Assembly: GCA_019843655.1 (NCBI GenBank)
Contig: JACDQD010000007.1
Coordinates: 10,723,600 to 10,787,599, forward strand
Length of the DNA stretch: 64,000 bases
DNA from: Lethocerus indicus
Taxonomy: Eukaryota > Arthropoda > Insecta > Hemiptera > Belostomatidae
Direction of reading: 5' to 3'
Shown here: positions 1 through 13,767 of the stretch, one piece after another
Layout: every line of letters starts with the position of its first letter
How positions within the stretch are numbered: the first letter of the stretch is position 1
Made by a program: the position numbers and the translations under genes
The notes under the pieces: generated by a model
The model's database searches: none
What the model saw: the letters and a program-made list of their open reading frames with translations, nothing else
What the model was told of the DNA's origin: nothing

Positions 1-3000
1 GAAATTTGGTCAGGTTTTATAACATAGAAGCGAAAGGACACTGAAGACCACGGCCAGAGATAAAGCTAAAGTAAACGTAAGTGAATCCCAGTCTCTGCAG
101 ATAAAGTTGAATTCTGTTTAAAGGTATAAAAAACTCGTGCGATACTTGACGGAGCACCGCACTTGACACTTGATAATTTTCTCAGCATTTTGCCTTGTAT
201 TCATTCCCGTATTCCGTCTCCTGATTATATTCAATACCTGTTCCGATATTGATTAATTCGTTCGCAATATTGGCGTTTTCATTTCAGGAATTAGTTTTCA
301 AGTAGATTCGACTTTATAATTGACCATCAAAACGAAAAATCAAGTAGAAATCATTTTCAACAATAAATAATCTTGGTTCGAAAGCTCTCTTAAATGAACT
401 CAAAGCTTGTAAACAAAATACTCAACCGCCATTGGTGACTTGTATAAGACACTGTGCAAGGACGTTACGCGGTGGAGGTTCTTCTTTCAAATGGAAAAAT
501 TTGGTTTTATATTTAATGTGACTAAATTCGAAGGTTGTCGGTTTATTACTTTGAGCACGAATTACAAAAAATGGAAGGAAGAACGTGTAATGCTGTCATG
601 TTTATGTAAACAGGTTTCTTGTTGTACACCCTGTTATAAACTTCTGCTAACTTTATACAAAACAATTAAACCGCATATTACGAATCGGCTAATTACTTCC
701 CACTTAACATTTAAATTGATTTCTTAGGTCTGTTCAGACAGGCTATGCTTTGTTTCAAAAAAGAAAATGTCCTCCTGGTTATTAGTACTACTCAAAATTA
801 ACATTATAAATAAATTTAATAAACAGCCGATGGTCCTTTTTTGTTCTCGATGTTGCTTATTGTATAAATTACGACAGGAGGCACAACAATAAGGAGAATG
901 GAATAAAGTAAAAACGAATAGTAGAGCGATCCCTCCATGAATTATTAATTGAACTTTTTCGACTTTATCGATCTTAAGGTGATTTCAATTGATCCCCGTA
1001 TCATCGGATGTTCCTCAATAAGTTGACCGAGTTTCGGATATGTAAACAACGCCGATTCGAGTGCACTCTCGAGGCTTATCTTGGCGCCCTTCTGATGTTA
1101 ATTTCAACGCTATGTAAGTTGTATATCTGCGTCCTGAAATAAAAGTGAGTAATGGTGTTGTTCGAGTGAGGGACATGACCCACTCGAGTCGGACCATACG
1201 GGGAGCAAGCGATCCCATTGGCCGACCGCCATCGGACCATACCTTCCTACTTCTCTCCTCCTAGGTCATGCTCCGTTATCCTTTCTAACGTTTCATTTTC
1301 TCCCACTTCCTCTCTCTTTCTTTCACTGTTTTAGCACCTTTCAAAGGCCGCCGTTGTAACATGCACAAGTGGATCTGCAAAATTGTAGACTTTTTATGTG
1401 CGGAAATCAGTCCCCAACTTAAGTATTACTTAATAATTTAGTCTTACAAAATACAAAAAAAAATTAAATGTCAAGAATTCAGGAGGGCAATAGCGGTAGT
1501 AAACTGAGACCAAAAAACTTTTTGGAGATTTCCTCGACTTGGCTTTGTTTCGGAGAAACACAGTCCCATAAGGTTAAGTAAGTGTAATCCAATACACTGT
1601 ATATTACTGTGACAAATGCACTAGAAAGCTTCAGACAAAAAACTGACGGATTCATAAAAGGATAGGAATGAAATGTAAACAAACAATAGTGAACCTGCCT
1701 TTCCCTATGAATTCGGCAGTGACTCATCAGAGGCCTTCCAGTGAAATACAAGCGTCACAATATACCGCGTACATATTCTAATCTTAAGAATCCTCACATC
1801 GTTTTCGCGTACGGTTTTTCCAACGGTTATGTTAATATTTTTGTCCTTCTATGAATTGTCAGTTATTTATCAGAAGCTGTCAACTGTATTTGCCACAATA
1901 ATATGTCTCCAAAACGAGCCAAATACGGGCCAAACTAAGATATTTTGTTTCAGTTTTTCGAACCCCTATATACTCGACGTTTAATTTCGCGACACCCTGT
2001 ATGACTTGAAATAAAGCGTTTGATGTTATTCTTTTCTGCGTTTGAATTATGCTAAACAATATAGGACCAATTTTTGCCACTTTACATTCACAACCATCCA
2101 TAATTTACCTTTGTAAAATATTTTTATTATCCATAATTTACATGACAATTAAATGAAATTATTATACGCTGGATATAATTCCTACTCTCTTATCTGGGAT
2201 TATGCAAGTTGTCGCGGTCATTCCAAGAAGAGATAACAATATCATTGAAATTTGTCAATAAAATTTCGCACATTGAAAACCGAAATATACTCTTGGTTAT
2301 CGAAATTGAAATGCTCGAAAACGTGTGTGTCGAACGATATTTTCCCTCTACCAACGAGAATTACACAATATTACGTTTGTTTTGACCAAAAAGCAATAAG
2401 ATAATTTATCATCGCAATGAGAGTGATACGCATACGCACACGATTAACTTCGAAGACGAGTTTTCGAAATCGAGTGTTGTGGACAATATTCCATATAACT
2501 AATTCACCTTTCCGCAATCAATGTAATAATGTGGTGATGAAGCTGGGGCGAAATTTCGTTTGATTTTTTTCAATTGAATCTTATACATTTCAGGAATAAA
2601 AGCTCAATTTCTTAAGAACCTGGAATTAATTAAGTCCAATAAACACGACAAAATTTCGTTGGCCTTAGTAACATGAATCGAGATGCGATGCCTTTCTTCT
2701 CATATAATCCTATCGATTAGAAATTTAAAAAATGTTTTTTAATTAATTAAATGTTGTTAATTTTCCATTAAACTCGTATCCCAATTTAATGAACCAGAAA
2801 ATGGAACAGAAGTCGAGAAATTTTATGTTTGAAAAAATCCCCAATTACTTTATGTATTCCTCGTTTATAATAGGTAGCGTTTTTTAAATATTTCCAGTGG
2901 CTGATCCTGGAATTGTGTTTTTAGTTTGAATGTGGACTGGAAATGAAATGGAGCGGACGCAATGACGGTTTTATCTTGCATACAGTTTGCAATCACTCGT

Positions 3001-5128
3001 ACAATCTTCTCCACGATTTTCCCGGGATGCGCTCCGCTATTATTCTCCCGTCTTATCTAATGGAAACGGATGCAATTACTATTAGCCATTGTATTTGTCC
3101 TTGTGCTCTAAATGGATAATCCACCAGATTTCTAATTCTGCCTAAATACTTATGAACTGCCACAGTAATAGACCTGTTTAGAGGCGACCTTGCAGTCCAA
3201 GAAATAGACGTTATTATTCCCTCCCTTCTCTTTGAATGGACCCGGTTTTCAACAATTTGAAATAATTATTCCTGTATGTACAAGCACAACATTATTATTA
3301 TATTTAACATTTTAAAGATTCGGCAGTTCGCTTAATGTTATCTTATTTTTAGAAAATCTGTCCGGTGTCACCTGAACTACGAATAAGGTATCGACATAAG
3401 GAAGAATCCTTTTTTTTGGCTTATAGTCCTGAGCCCATGCTGCTCAGCACTCTTGGCTCCTCGCATACCAAGCAGTGGCATTTTTATGGGATCTCAGTAC
3501 GAATTTATATATATACGCTCATTTATAATAATATATTATAATCAATGAATTGTTAAAGGAGTGTGACAAGATAATAATGGATCTAAAAATACGGGCGTAT
3601 ATTAGCGGAGGGTCCAATGCCGGGGGACCGGTTTAAAACAATTTGGAACGCGGAAGCGCGCCACCAGACCAACCATTATGCTCGAGTTAGACCCAGTTGC
3701 GACACCAGACAATAATTCAGATTCAATTTCCCCTGGGATTAATTTAATAAAAAGCAAATTGAAGGGATGGAAGCCCCTCATGTGACACATCACGGCGTAG
3801 CCTGGTCACCTGATCCCATGCATCGTATGATGTGCGGAGGACGATAGAGCCAGGGGATTGGTTCAACTATTACTGTCCACATCCTGCCTTGTGTCTCCAC
3901 TCGTTTAAAAATGATTAACTAAACGTTGAACGCCAATATGCTTGAGCGAAATGAAATTGGGACACCTCCGACTCATCCGATAATTAATGTGGCCCACGAG
4001 TCATGTGCTCATTGAGCGAATGCCCACCAGATGACAGTCAAAGAAGGCAAAAGAGAAGAAATCTTATGCAAAAGAAGAAATTCAAATACGAGTTGGGGAA
4101 GTCCAAAAACAGAACTTAATGCCTGTTATTTCCAAAGGGCAGGAAGTAATTTGGAAATCGAAGGTCAACAATAATTTCATGCAGGCAAAACCCCTAAGGC
4201 CTATTGTTGCTATAAACATAATCTACTAAGAACAAACTCGCTTAATAGCAGTTATTAAAGATCATTTTTCATGCAAGTCTAGTATTCCCCTACTAGACAA
4301 ACAAAGAAAGATAATTACAAGTAAAAGGACTAAAGTTGCGATAAGCCCGGTTAGTGTGGACCGAACATCATTAGGGCAATGAAATAGCAATTAAACCCCC
4401 AAACTAATATTTCTAATTTCTTTTATCTGTTGTCCAGAGACAAAAGGAAGCAGTTCTCGACCTTGGGGTTTTTTACATCCCACTCAAGATGTAAATTTCC
4501 TAATGAAGATAGAGCGTACAGAGGTCAATGAATACTAATTGGGTAGGAAAACCTTCGACTCTTTCCCACAGGGAAGTTCCACAATTATGGCTTTTTTTAA
4601 TTTTTTTAGTTCATTCACTCGTCAGATTGGCATCAGTGAAAGTTCCCCTTTCATCCTACCTGTCCATAATTATACTGAAAATATTCCAGTTTTTATTGAA
4701 CTGTATTTTTGAACTGTATTAAGTAGTGTGGTCGTGTGTCTGAAGTGACGGGATACGACGAGCGGCCACAGACGAAATCCCAGACCAGACCAATGGGAAA
4801 TGAATCATAACAAATATTCCACATTTGATATGATATGATATCAAACGTAATGGACGTATTTAGAATTCAATATCAGCGATTTGAACATAGCGTTGTGAGC
4901 GGGTGAATATTAATCTTATAGGGACTTTTTTGTGAGAAATCTGCCCAGCGAATTTGCAAAATCAACTGAACACTATCTTCATTGGTATTCACTTGCTACT
5001 TCCGGGAGGCTTTTCCCCACCCTGACCTGATAAGAAACTGTCAGCGCAGTGGATACCATCAATACCAACAGTGCCGAAGGTGGAAACTATGCTATTACTT
5101 ATGTTCAAGGTGTTAAAACCCTCCATTT
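1..5128. other. Intergenic, no gene recognised
   Basis: AT-rich sequence. The open frames here are short (under 100 codons) and resemble no family I know, and no flanking splice sites or promoter signals support them. I see no RNA gene. Two short matches to a recurring ACACCCTGT(T/A) string (near 628 and 1993) may be the ends of decayed transposons. Confidence 0.6.
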
Positions 5129-5129
5129 A

Positions 5130-5176
<47 letters not shown>
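5129..5176. repeat. poly(A) followed by (TA)n microsatellite
   Basis: A run of A's passes directly into about 18 TA dinucleotides and then TGTATATT. It is a simple dinucleotide repeat with no visible element boundaries. Confidence 0.95.
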
Positions 5177-5181
<5 letters not shown>

Positions 5182-8100
5182 TCTGAGGGTCCAAGTTGAA
5201 TTTTTATTTTACCTTTTTTAATTAATACGTTGGGAGAATCATTTTAATTTCAAAGTGAGTTTCAGTGAGATAAAAGTTCTTTAATTCGATCACTCATCAC
5301 AATTATAAATATAATAAAAGAAAATAAAATGCGATTTTGTTCTTCCGGAACATTCATCAAGTAAATACGACAGCAACGTTCTTCTCTTTTTCATTCTTTT
5401 AATTAGATGTTTTACTCAACTCTTGCTTGTATGCTTGCCTTTGTCCTGAGTGAAAAAATTAAATCAAAATTCATTTCATTCATTTCAGGGTAACCGAAGT
5501 AAAATAGGCGCACCGGTACAAATTCCTGCAAACTTTAAAACCTAGCATTGGAGAATCACCCATGCGACTCACATATATTTGTCTCCCCTTAAGTAACAAT
5601 AATAATAAAATGGCGCCGAATAGCGTGGCAAATTAAAATAGCCAGACGTTTGAAATTCCGGAACTCCTGAGTAAACAAACAGTTTACCGGTTTATGAATA
5701 TTTGAATTATTTTTTCCACGTCAATATTTGCCGGAGGTTCATGAAAGAATTCCAAACGCTTGGCAGAATTTGCGTCGCGAATCGGTTTTTTCTTCCTGCG
5801 ATCGTCGGTCTGCACAATTTTGCAGAATTTCTTTCGGCCCTAAGACTCCAGTTTGGGGCAAGGTCACTATTCTATTGGGGGGAATCTAAAAACCTAACAA
5901 AAATCTAATTGCGTTAAACGGCCTGCGAATCGATACCTGGAGTACAAGGTCGGACTCGAACCACTGAGTAAAGGCCCCGACAACACCGACAATATTTCGG
6001 TCTGACTATCATAAGCCGAACAAAGACCTGTTCTGAACATTGCGCTTGAATAATATAGACAGATCCAAAATTGGTAATGAAAACGCCCGCTGACATTTCG
6101 TGGATTTCGCGATTTTGTGTGAAACAGAACATTGGGTGAAACGATTTTTAGGACGCTTTTAGGAATAACATGGCATTCTATCTCATTTTTAAATTGATAG
6201 ATTCGATTGATCTATTCTTCATTCAGTTTTTCAGAAAAACTATTCGTTACCGACCTTCGCGATTTACCACTAATTGGTACATTCCTCGCTCGATTGTCCG
6301 CTGGGTGGATTTCTTCAGTCCCCAAACTTGTTTTGAAGTGTTGGCAGGGCCGTAATTCAAAACAAAGTTTTTGTCTCTCACCGCTGTAGTGTACGATTAC
6401 AGCGTTAAGGTAGGCGATTGGTATTTTTGCTAGACGGGTCGACCCGACCCAACTTTTTGTTACTACGCATTTGCGGTTCGAGAAAATTGTAGTCTCAGGT
6501 CCCGGTGCGAAGTTTATTTCCAGATTCTGTTGGATTCCTGTTTGAGCGCGGAATAAATTTAGGAAATTTTAGAGCTAAAGAATTTTTACGTTTCGATTAC
6601 ATTCTGAATGAATGAACTGATTTGAATTGATGAATCCGAAAGTATGCTCCCAAGAGCCTATATTCCTGAAACGTTCGTATGAATGGGCCTTGTGGTAACA
6701 ATTCTCAATCTACCTTAAATGGAGATAGCTATAATCAAAATAATTATATTCGTGCTCATTCCCATCAGACCGTCCTAGAGACCCTAAAGCTGAAAAATAC
6801 TGCTTTTAAAAGAAACGTTATACAAATTTAAACCCACAAGGTTAATAAGTGTGTAATACATTGGGAGTTTATCATTATTAATTAAGCTATTGGAACATTA
6901 ACAGTTCCAGAATAATTTAGAAATGTATATCCTGTTTTAAGAAACTAATAGTTTTAGATAAATAAATAGTTTTACTTTGTCATTTGGTAGTAGTACTTTA
7001 AAGTTGCGAAAACAATTTATGTTGATTTCCTCAAATATTTATTATAGAACTGCATGATTCAACCCCCAGAAATTAAACTCTGTCAATATGGTAAAGAAAA
7101 ACTCTACCTTCTTTGGAAAGCGCCCGCGGGTGAATGGGAGACCCGGATTGTACATTCAATCGTCCGTAAATAAAAACTTCTTTGAGGTTTGGTGGCAAGA
7201 ACAGTGGCAACACGTGGACATTCGTGAACGCCCTTTTCCCGTCCGACCGGTGTAATTTTCTCGACGACGCCCGTCCTTTTTGCCCTGTGGGAAATGGTGC
7301 CCTCGGCGGGGCCCCAAGGTTAGCGGCTGGTAGCCCGACTAATGGCAGAGGGGGAGGAAATCGTCCTAACCATTATAGCAGAGTACACGCCCCGGTCACC
7401 CTTCCTTGAGTGGCCAGCCTCAGAGGACATTCTATTAAGCTAGTAGGGTGAAAGGTACAGCTCTTTAAATCTTACTACGCTCTCCCTTTTTGTTTTCGAG
7501 CTTTCCCCATCGTCCGTAACAGCGGGGGGACAGTGGCACACGATACTATATATTTAATAAAAATCTCCTTACAAAGCCCAGTAAATGTAGTTCTGTAAAT
7601 AGAGGTTAAAAAACCACATTGTAACTTATTGTGCATTTTGAACATACAGCAGTTTGGAGAAAAGCCAACAGGGCCAAATAAACATTATTAAAAAAAAAGT
7701 TTAAATGTTTGGAACATAGTGTATTAATTAGGTGCGCGGGGTTAATTGGAGCGGAGTCCGCCATTCAGCAAGAACTAGTAGTCGTTGCATCACGTCGTGT
7801 CGACCTCTTTATTTGCTTCCGTCGTTTAACCTTTAATCGTTTAATTGGTTCGATCGATTAATTAACTCAAAATATCATGGTAATTGATTATCAACTTACT
7901 CACAAGCGTTTCCATCTATGCTGGGGAAACAGAAACAGAGTCTTAAGAGAAAAATTCCGATTGATGATAAACATTTTATTTTCCAACAGTTTATTTGGCT
8001 ACTTGGAAAAAGTGAATGTGAAATTTGTTTCTTGATGAAAAAAAACTGTCGATCCTGTTTGATTCAAGAAGTACAGCTCCGTTTGTATTAATCGGGAGTA

Positions 8101-11100
8101 AGATTTAAACGAGTAATTATCCTTTCCCTCGTTTCATTGAAAAACATAAGTGAGGACAACAGCATTAAAACAGTGAAGGCAATCAGCATAACTAGCGTTC
8201 TTTACCGATAAAAAAGTCATCTTTATATTCATCATCCATTTGTGTAATAAGCCTGATTGTCTCTGAACTGTTGTTACCCTGCATCCCATTGCGTCGCTTT
8301 CATTTAATCTCTCGGCATAATCTTTACTGCACCGTTGCGATATTTGCGCTATTATCCCATTGTTGAGTTCCACAATAATCCCAATCCGTTGCGTGGTGCT
8401 GTCATTTGCGATTGTTCGACGCTGCGGGATTGTATCACCGTGCTGGAAACAAGGCGACAAAAGGGGTTTCGCAAATCCTTCTAACCGCCGCCTATTTACC
8501 GTGAACGGCTGAGAAAAACAATTCGATGAGTTCACTTTAACAGGCCGTTATGTAACAGTTACTTAGGTGAGCATTTCGCTCCAATTAGTAATAAGCCAAA
8601 AGTAATTTAGAATAATGAATTTGGTCTGCTGTAGAATCGAGGGGTCCTCAGAATCTCTCAGACAGGCTGAGAAGAAAATGTTATTCGAACCACGAGAAAT
8701 CGTCTCCAGAACTTACTCCGGATCCATCGAGTAGTAACTGCGAGGTTTTTGTTAATCTTCCTGCATGCGCCCCATAAGAGAAACCGGTTCCACTGGTCGG
8801 CCCAGTTGTGGAAACGGGGGCCGGCTAATGCTCCTCTGGCTCACTCTACTGTAATAATATAATGTATGAATCGTGTAATATAAATATTTACACATATATA
8901 ATTACGACATTATATACATACACAGTACGCAAGAGCTTAGGACGCACCTTAAAAAATGGAAGGAATAAAAAAGAATTTTCCGGCAAATCGGACAGCTCGG
9001 GATCGAGATCATGAGGTCCACGAGATTTTCCTAATCCAAATTTTAATTAACATGAACTGAAAAACATAAAATATAGAAAAGTGTTTCTAATTAAAAGCGA
9101 AGTCGACTTCTCTTTAAGATATTGTGTGTAATTTCAACTCAGCATCCGGTAATCGGCAGTTTTAACCACAATTTTGAGTTTCGTAACTCACATGAGGACC
9201 AATGAAGTTTTATGTAACGCAAAGCGTAAATTTAGTTTCCTCAAACCCTGGTCTTACGGATCGCAAGTTAGTCTGACGAAAATTCGTTGAAGACTCCGGT
9301 GACCGGATTCGACGGGCTCCCGTCCCCGAGAGATTATTTGAGCCAAATTGCATTATATTTTTTAAATGATCGGCGAGCCTTTCTGTATTGTATTGGGCTG
9401 GGACAATGTCATAATAGGACATTGTCTGCGTAAAACCAAAGGCCTTTCGGTGCCAGCACAGTTTCCTAATCGTGACTACTCCGGTACATCACCGCCACCT
9501 ACGCACGACTCAGTCTCTGCCAAGTGACTATTCTCTTTCTTGCATTTGTGGGGATGTTGACGCAAATGCGAGCGATTAATAACCTTCATCGTGCGATCTC
9601 GACAACATTCAACCTCTTGCTAAATGCCCACTTAGCGTAATAGGTTTGATTGTGTCGGGCTAATTTGTTGTCCGATTAATGGCGACCTTTCAGGCGGGTC
9701 ATATGCCTTTCTGAGCGTCCCAAGTGCAAATTAATTCTGATTACGGTGAAATTTTGGAGAAACAATGACACATCATCGCAAAAAGAAAGTTCTCAGTTTT
9801 CAAAGTCACGCTGTACCCTATTAATTGGGGACGAGGAAAGAAAGCGGGTCTCCTTCAAGGACTTACTTGATAGTATAAGAAAGAGACCCTTAACCAGGCG
9901 CCCTTTGAAACACTTTCGGAAGGAAAGCAAACTTTCGCAACTCTCACCCTTATCCGAGATGCAGAAAACAGAATTAACACTTTAACTGCAAGCAAGAATT
10001 ATTTGTAAATTAAGGTAGCAGCGCTGACGCCTAGAACAAACGAATATGGTTGCAACCTAATTGTGACCAATCCTTCCATACAACAACATGGTATGAAAAT
10101 CCTCTTTTTGGCCGTTTCAAGTCACGTTAGGAGTCCTTCCACAATCCCATGGCTTCTTCTGGTCCTTATTTCGAGGAGGCTACTATATACCATCAAATGA
10201 ACACGCATTCATAGTTACATACACACACAGGTAGAAAACGGGAACCCTCATTTCGAAAATCTATGACACCGAAAAAAGATTCTTCAACATCGACTATTCC
10301 AACACTACCAGTCTCAAGACACTATTAAAACTGGAACCTCGAAATTACATTTTCGTTTTATTTTATTCTACGGAAAAATAAAACGTGGACCCTCCTGTAC
10401 AACCGGATGACTATCTCGATCGTCGAGCTAAATAGTGGGAGTAACAGCGGGTAAGTCTGCGTGAAGCCGGTGACGGTACTGAGCCGACCACCCGCTGGAA
10501 CCTTCTAGAAACCTCCCCAAACAAGTTGTCCGATCACAAATGGCGTAACCTAGTGTCCCCACCACGTCCCCATCAAGGCTGGTCTCGCTCTCTCGCTCCT
10601 CCGATCCTTACATCACTCCGTCTTCCAATAGGGATGACGCCGCTCCCCACGCGGCTCGATCTCAGCGGTAGTGAGTCACCCGGTGCTGATTTTTCGTGTC
10701 CCAAGCGACTGTTTATTCCTGAGTTTTGCACTTGGGTTGTCGTCCCCTCCGTCGCCCCATCCCGAGGACGCCCCAGTTCAAGGACGGAAATGACCCGCAC
10801 GATGGTACGAATATGGTGAATTGTAGGGTACAGTCCCGCTCAGGTAACGGCATTCTTCGATGAGGAAGGAAGCGTGTAAATATCATTGAAATAACCTGAC
10901 CTCGTGCATTTATCCGATATTTATATGATAATTATAAAGGGTGGTTAATGTAACAGGCCGCTGTTTGATGGTTGCGACCAAACAGAAGGGCTTAATAATG
11001 TAAAGCCTTTGAGTGAATGGGGAAACCGATATCTGGCACTGGTTTTCTACTCGGGCCCGTTATACGCCACTTTCACTGAGCGGCCACTCGCTCAGCCTCA

Positions 11101-11590
11101 ACATGAACACACAGTCCCACTGGCAGGATTCGAACTATTTAAATTTAAAAAGGGAATTATAAAAGTTAATGAAGAAATTCGCTTTATATATTTTCAAATC
11201 ACAACTCGAGAAGAGAGATTTGGGTAAGCCCTCGGTTTGACCGATTTGCGGAGATTATTACATATTAGCAATATATGAATAAATGTTTTTCATTTTCAAC
11301 CCTCAATTATGGCAGACCAATTTCTACATACAGAACGGGTCTACGAATGCGCAATGTGAAATAAAAACAGGTGAAAACAGGACAGAGTAATTATGTATAA
11401 TAATGTAATAATGGAGAATTTCACAAGTAATCGCAAAAACGGCTCGCGCGTGACGCTTAAACTGTTGGAAAGTTTAATCGGCTGTACCAATGAAGGAGTT
11501 AGGATGTGCGTTTTCCATTCCGTGGCGGCCAAACCATTAGCGAAATATATGTCTTCTACATATCTACACGCGACAAACAGAAAACCAACG
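5177..11590. other. Intergenic, no gene recognised
   Basis: The longest open frame (minus strand, 8134-8535, 133 codons) has no recognisable motif and no coding-like context. GC-richer patches occur near 7180-7430. No RNA gene or mobile element was recognised. Confidence 0.55.
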
Positions 11591-11721
11591 CAGTACAGGC
11601 GAAATAAAGTGTCAGCGCAAACAGGATGCCCCACAAGCATCCAACGTGCCAAAGTGACTGACACTGGTGCTGAAGATGGCGAACAGCCGAATTCGGTCTA
11701 GCTAAAGACCAAACCAGCGAG
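11591..11721 (+). repeat. Degenerate copy of the ribozyme-bearing repeat arm
   Basis: This stretch aligns along its length with the right arm of the composite element at 60.5-60.7 kb. Shared blocks in the same order include CAGTACA, AGGATGCC, GCATCCAA-like, CTGAAGATGGCGA, AGCCGAA, CGGTCTAGC, AAAGACCAAACCAGCGAG. Homology stops abruptly after GCGAG. The hammerhead-like core is damaged: the GAAA box reads GAAT, and stem I cannot pair well. It therefore looks like an old, inactive copy. The assignment to the family is by eye and fairly secure; the evolutionary class (Penelope-like or retrozyme-like) is inference. Confidence 0.7.
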
Positions 11722-13747
11722 CCATTCAGTACGTGAGGGCAGCTTGGATCACTCAGACGACTGACGTAAATATGCCGGTGATAGTGTACCAAAGAATTAG
11801 GAACGGGAAGCTACACTTCGATAACACGCGCCAAGGACGGCCACGACTTAGACGGGAGACCGACCATTCATAAATCAATTCAGTTCTTATTCTGACACCC
11901 GAAAGCGGAGGAGTTTCACTGGCAAATGTTCCGGGGTGGTTCGAACGGTTGAATCACAGTTTACTGAAAGGCCAAGAACCGGCAAATAATTTCCGTACCG
12001 AGAAAATAAACAAAAATAATAAAAACGGCATTTTATATTCGGGAGGGAGAAGAACATGCAACAAGATTATCTAGATGGGCAGCAGACGGGGCACCGAGCA
12101 TATCTTCGAGCGCAGCTGACAGCTGTGCCAATCGAGATTGAAGTATCAGGGAATCTTACTGATATGGAGACTTATAAAATGTGTATTTTATCATGCTAAA
12201 AATGCGATAACTAGAAGAGATTTCCTCCTAGTATCATGGCAGAGGTATACACTTGTAAAAAATTTATTATACAAAATATGTAATTCCTCGTGCACGCCTA
12301 AATGCTAACCTTTATATCAGCCTATTGTCATAATATTTAAGTCCCCGACATTCTATGTTAATGAGTTGTCGGAAACGAACTTCCAAAGAAGTACCGAAAA
12401 TTAGTTTCCTACGAATGACGAATGCTAAGAGGCTAAAAGTCGTTACTGCCGTAAGCATTATGGTTTCTTGCATCATATGTCCGATTTTGGCGTGGTACGT
12501 ACGTACTGGGAATACATAGAGACACGCCCATCATAGAGGACATCTCTCGGCTAAAGCTTTTTTCTTCGGTAATTTACCAAATCGAAGCAGGATTCAGAGA
12601 GTCTTTCGCAGTTCGCCACTTAACATTTTTTCCCTTTAAAGTTTCTCCATTTCCTGTGTTCCAATCATAATGTGCGGTACTTAGTTGCCGCATTCGTCCG
12701 AAGCGTTGCCAGGAAGGCCCTAATCTCATCGTGACCGTATCGCAAATTACAAATAGTGCATAACATATTCTTCCGTCTAGCAAACAATTTCGTCACTTTC
12801 AACAATGAGCGATTTAAAATATTTTAAACTGACATCGTTTTGCTGTCAGTCAAATCCATTTTCCATTTTTCAGATTAGCAAATTTTTGTCAATGAATGTT
12901 TGTCAAGTTTGTCAATTTTGTTAAAAATATCGTCCTCGTCGTTGTCACGTGTACAAAGTATGATCGGCTGTTATTATGCCGCCAGCCATCTCCCTGTACT
13001 ACAGTTTTATGTGAAAAAACATTTTCAGATATTTGTCTATTAGTATTATATAACTAATAACAATGCAGTGATAACAAGTCCAATAATAATCGGCTTTCTA
13101 TTCGAAACGCAGCCACATTGGTGGGCTATCCCGGGGGATAGCGTAGATTTTCTTTTATTACCTACCGCTTTCATGCTAATCACGCCATTCTACTGTTTAT
13201 ATATAGACGATTTCCCTTTCGATTCGGTCGAGTGCGATATTCAATAATGGAGCCATTCAGAAATAATACAATGGGACTGATTCGATTGAGTATTGTACAT
13301 TCTAAATTAATATTAAGCCTCGGTAGTTTGGGAACGGCGTGAACCTGTGTAGAGGATGAAATAAGCGAGCTACCAAAAAATTATATTAACAAATTAAATA
13401 ATAGCCGACAAAATATAATTGTTGGAGTTACTACACAGCTACAGTTAGTTTTAAATAATATAGGAAAATCAAATATGTTAGAGTTTTGGGTCATTCAAAT
13501 AAATGGATAGAATGATTGAATTATTGTCATATATTAAAATGATACCCTGGGACATCAAGAAAAAAACTTGTGAAATTAGATGTTTGTAGTATCCTAAAGA
13601 GTATATTGCGGAAAATTTATAAACATCTAATTTGGTTGATGCAGGGACATATTACATGTACGTAGATGTTTACATGGCTGTATATTGGGCCCTGGTTTGG
13701 TGTTGAAAGGCTGGTTGGAAGCCGGGTTTGAGTTATACCAACTGTGT
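11722..13747. other. Intergenic, no gene recognised
   Basis: AT-rich, with only short open frames and no recognised product, RNA gene or repeat. Confidence 0.55.
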
Positions 13748-13767
13748 GGGGGGGGGGGGGGGGGGGG
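13748..13767 (+). repeat. Homopolymer run of 20 G
   Basis: Twenty consecutive G residues, followed by CTGCAGCCG. It could form a G-quadruplex on the plus strand, and the true length in the genome is uncertain because long homopolymers are often mis-sized in assemblies. Confidence 0.95.

Noticed and set aside
8134..8535. 133-codon minus-strand open frame
   Set aside because: No recognisable motif, no splice sites or promoter, and a composition like the flanks; chance frame.
9746..9985. 79-codon plus-strand frame with a Lys/Arg-rich, plausible-looking sequence
   Set aside because: Short, no motif, no supporting splice or promoter signals.
11120..11150. GGATTCGAAC string resembling a tRNA T-arm (minus strand)
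   Set aside because: T-stem does not pair and no D-arm, anticodon arm or A box is placed correctly; at most a decayed tRNA-derived repeat.
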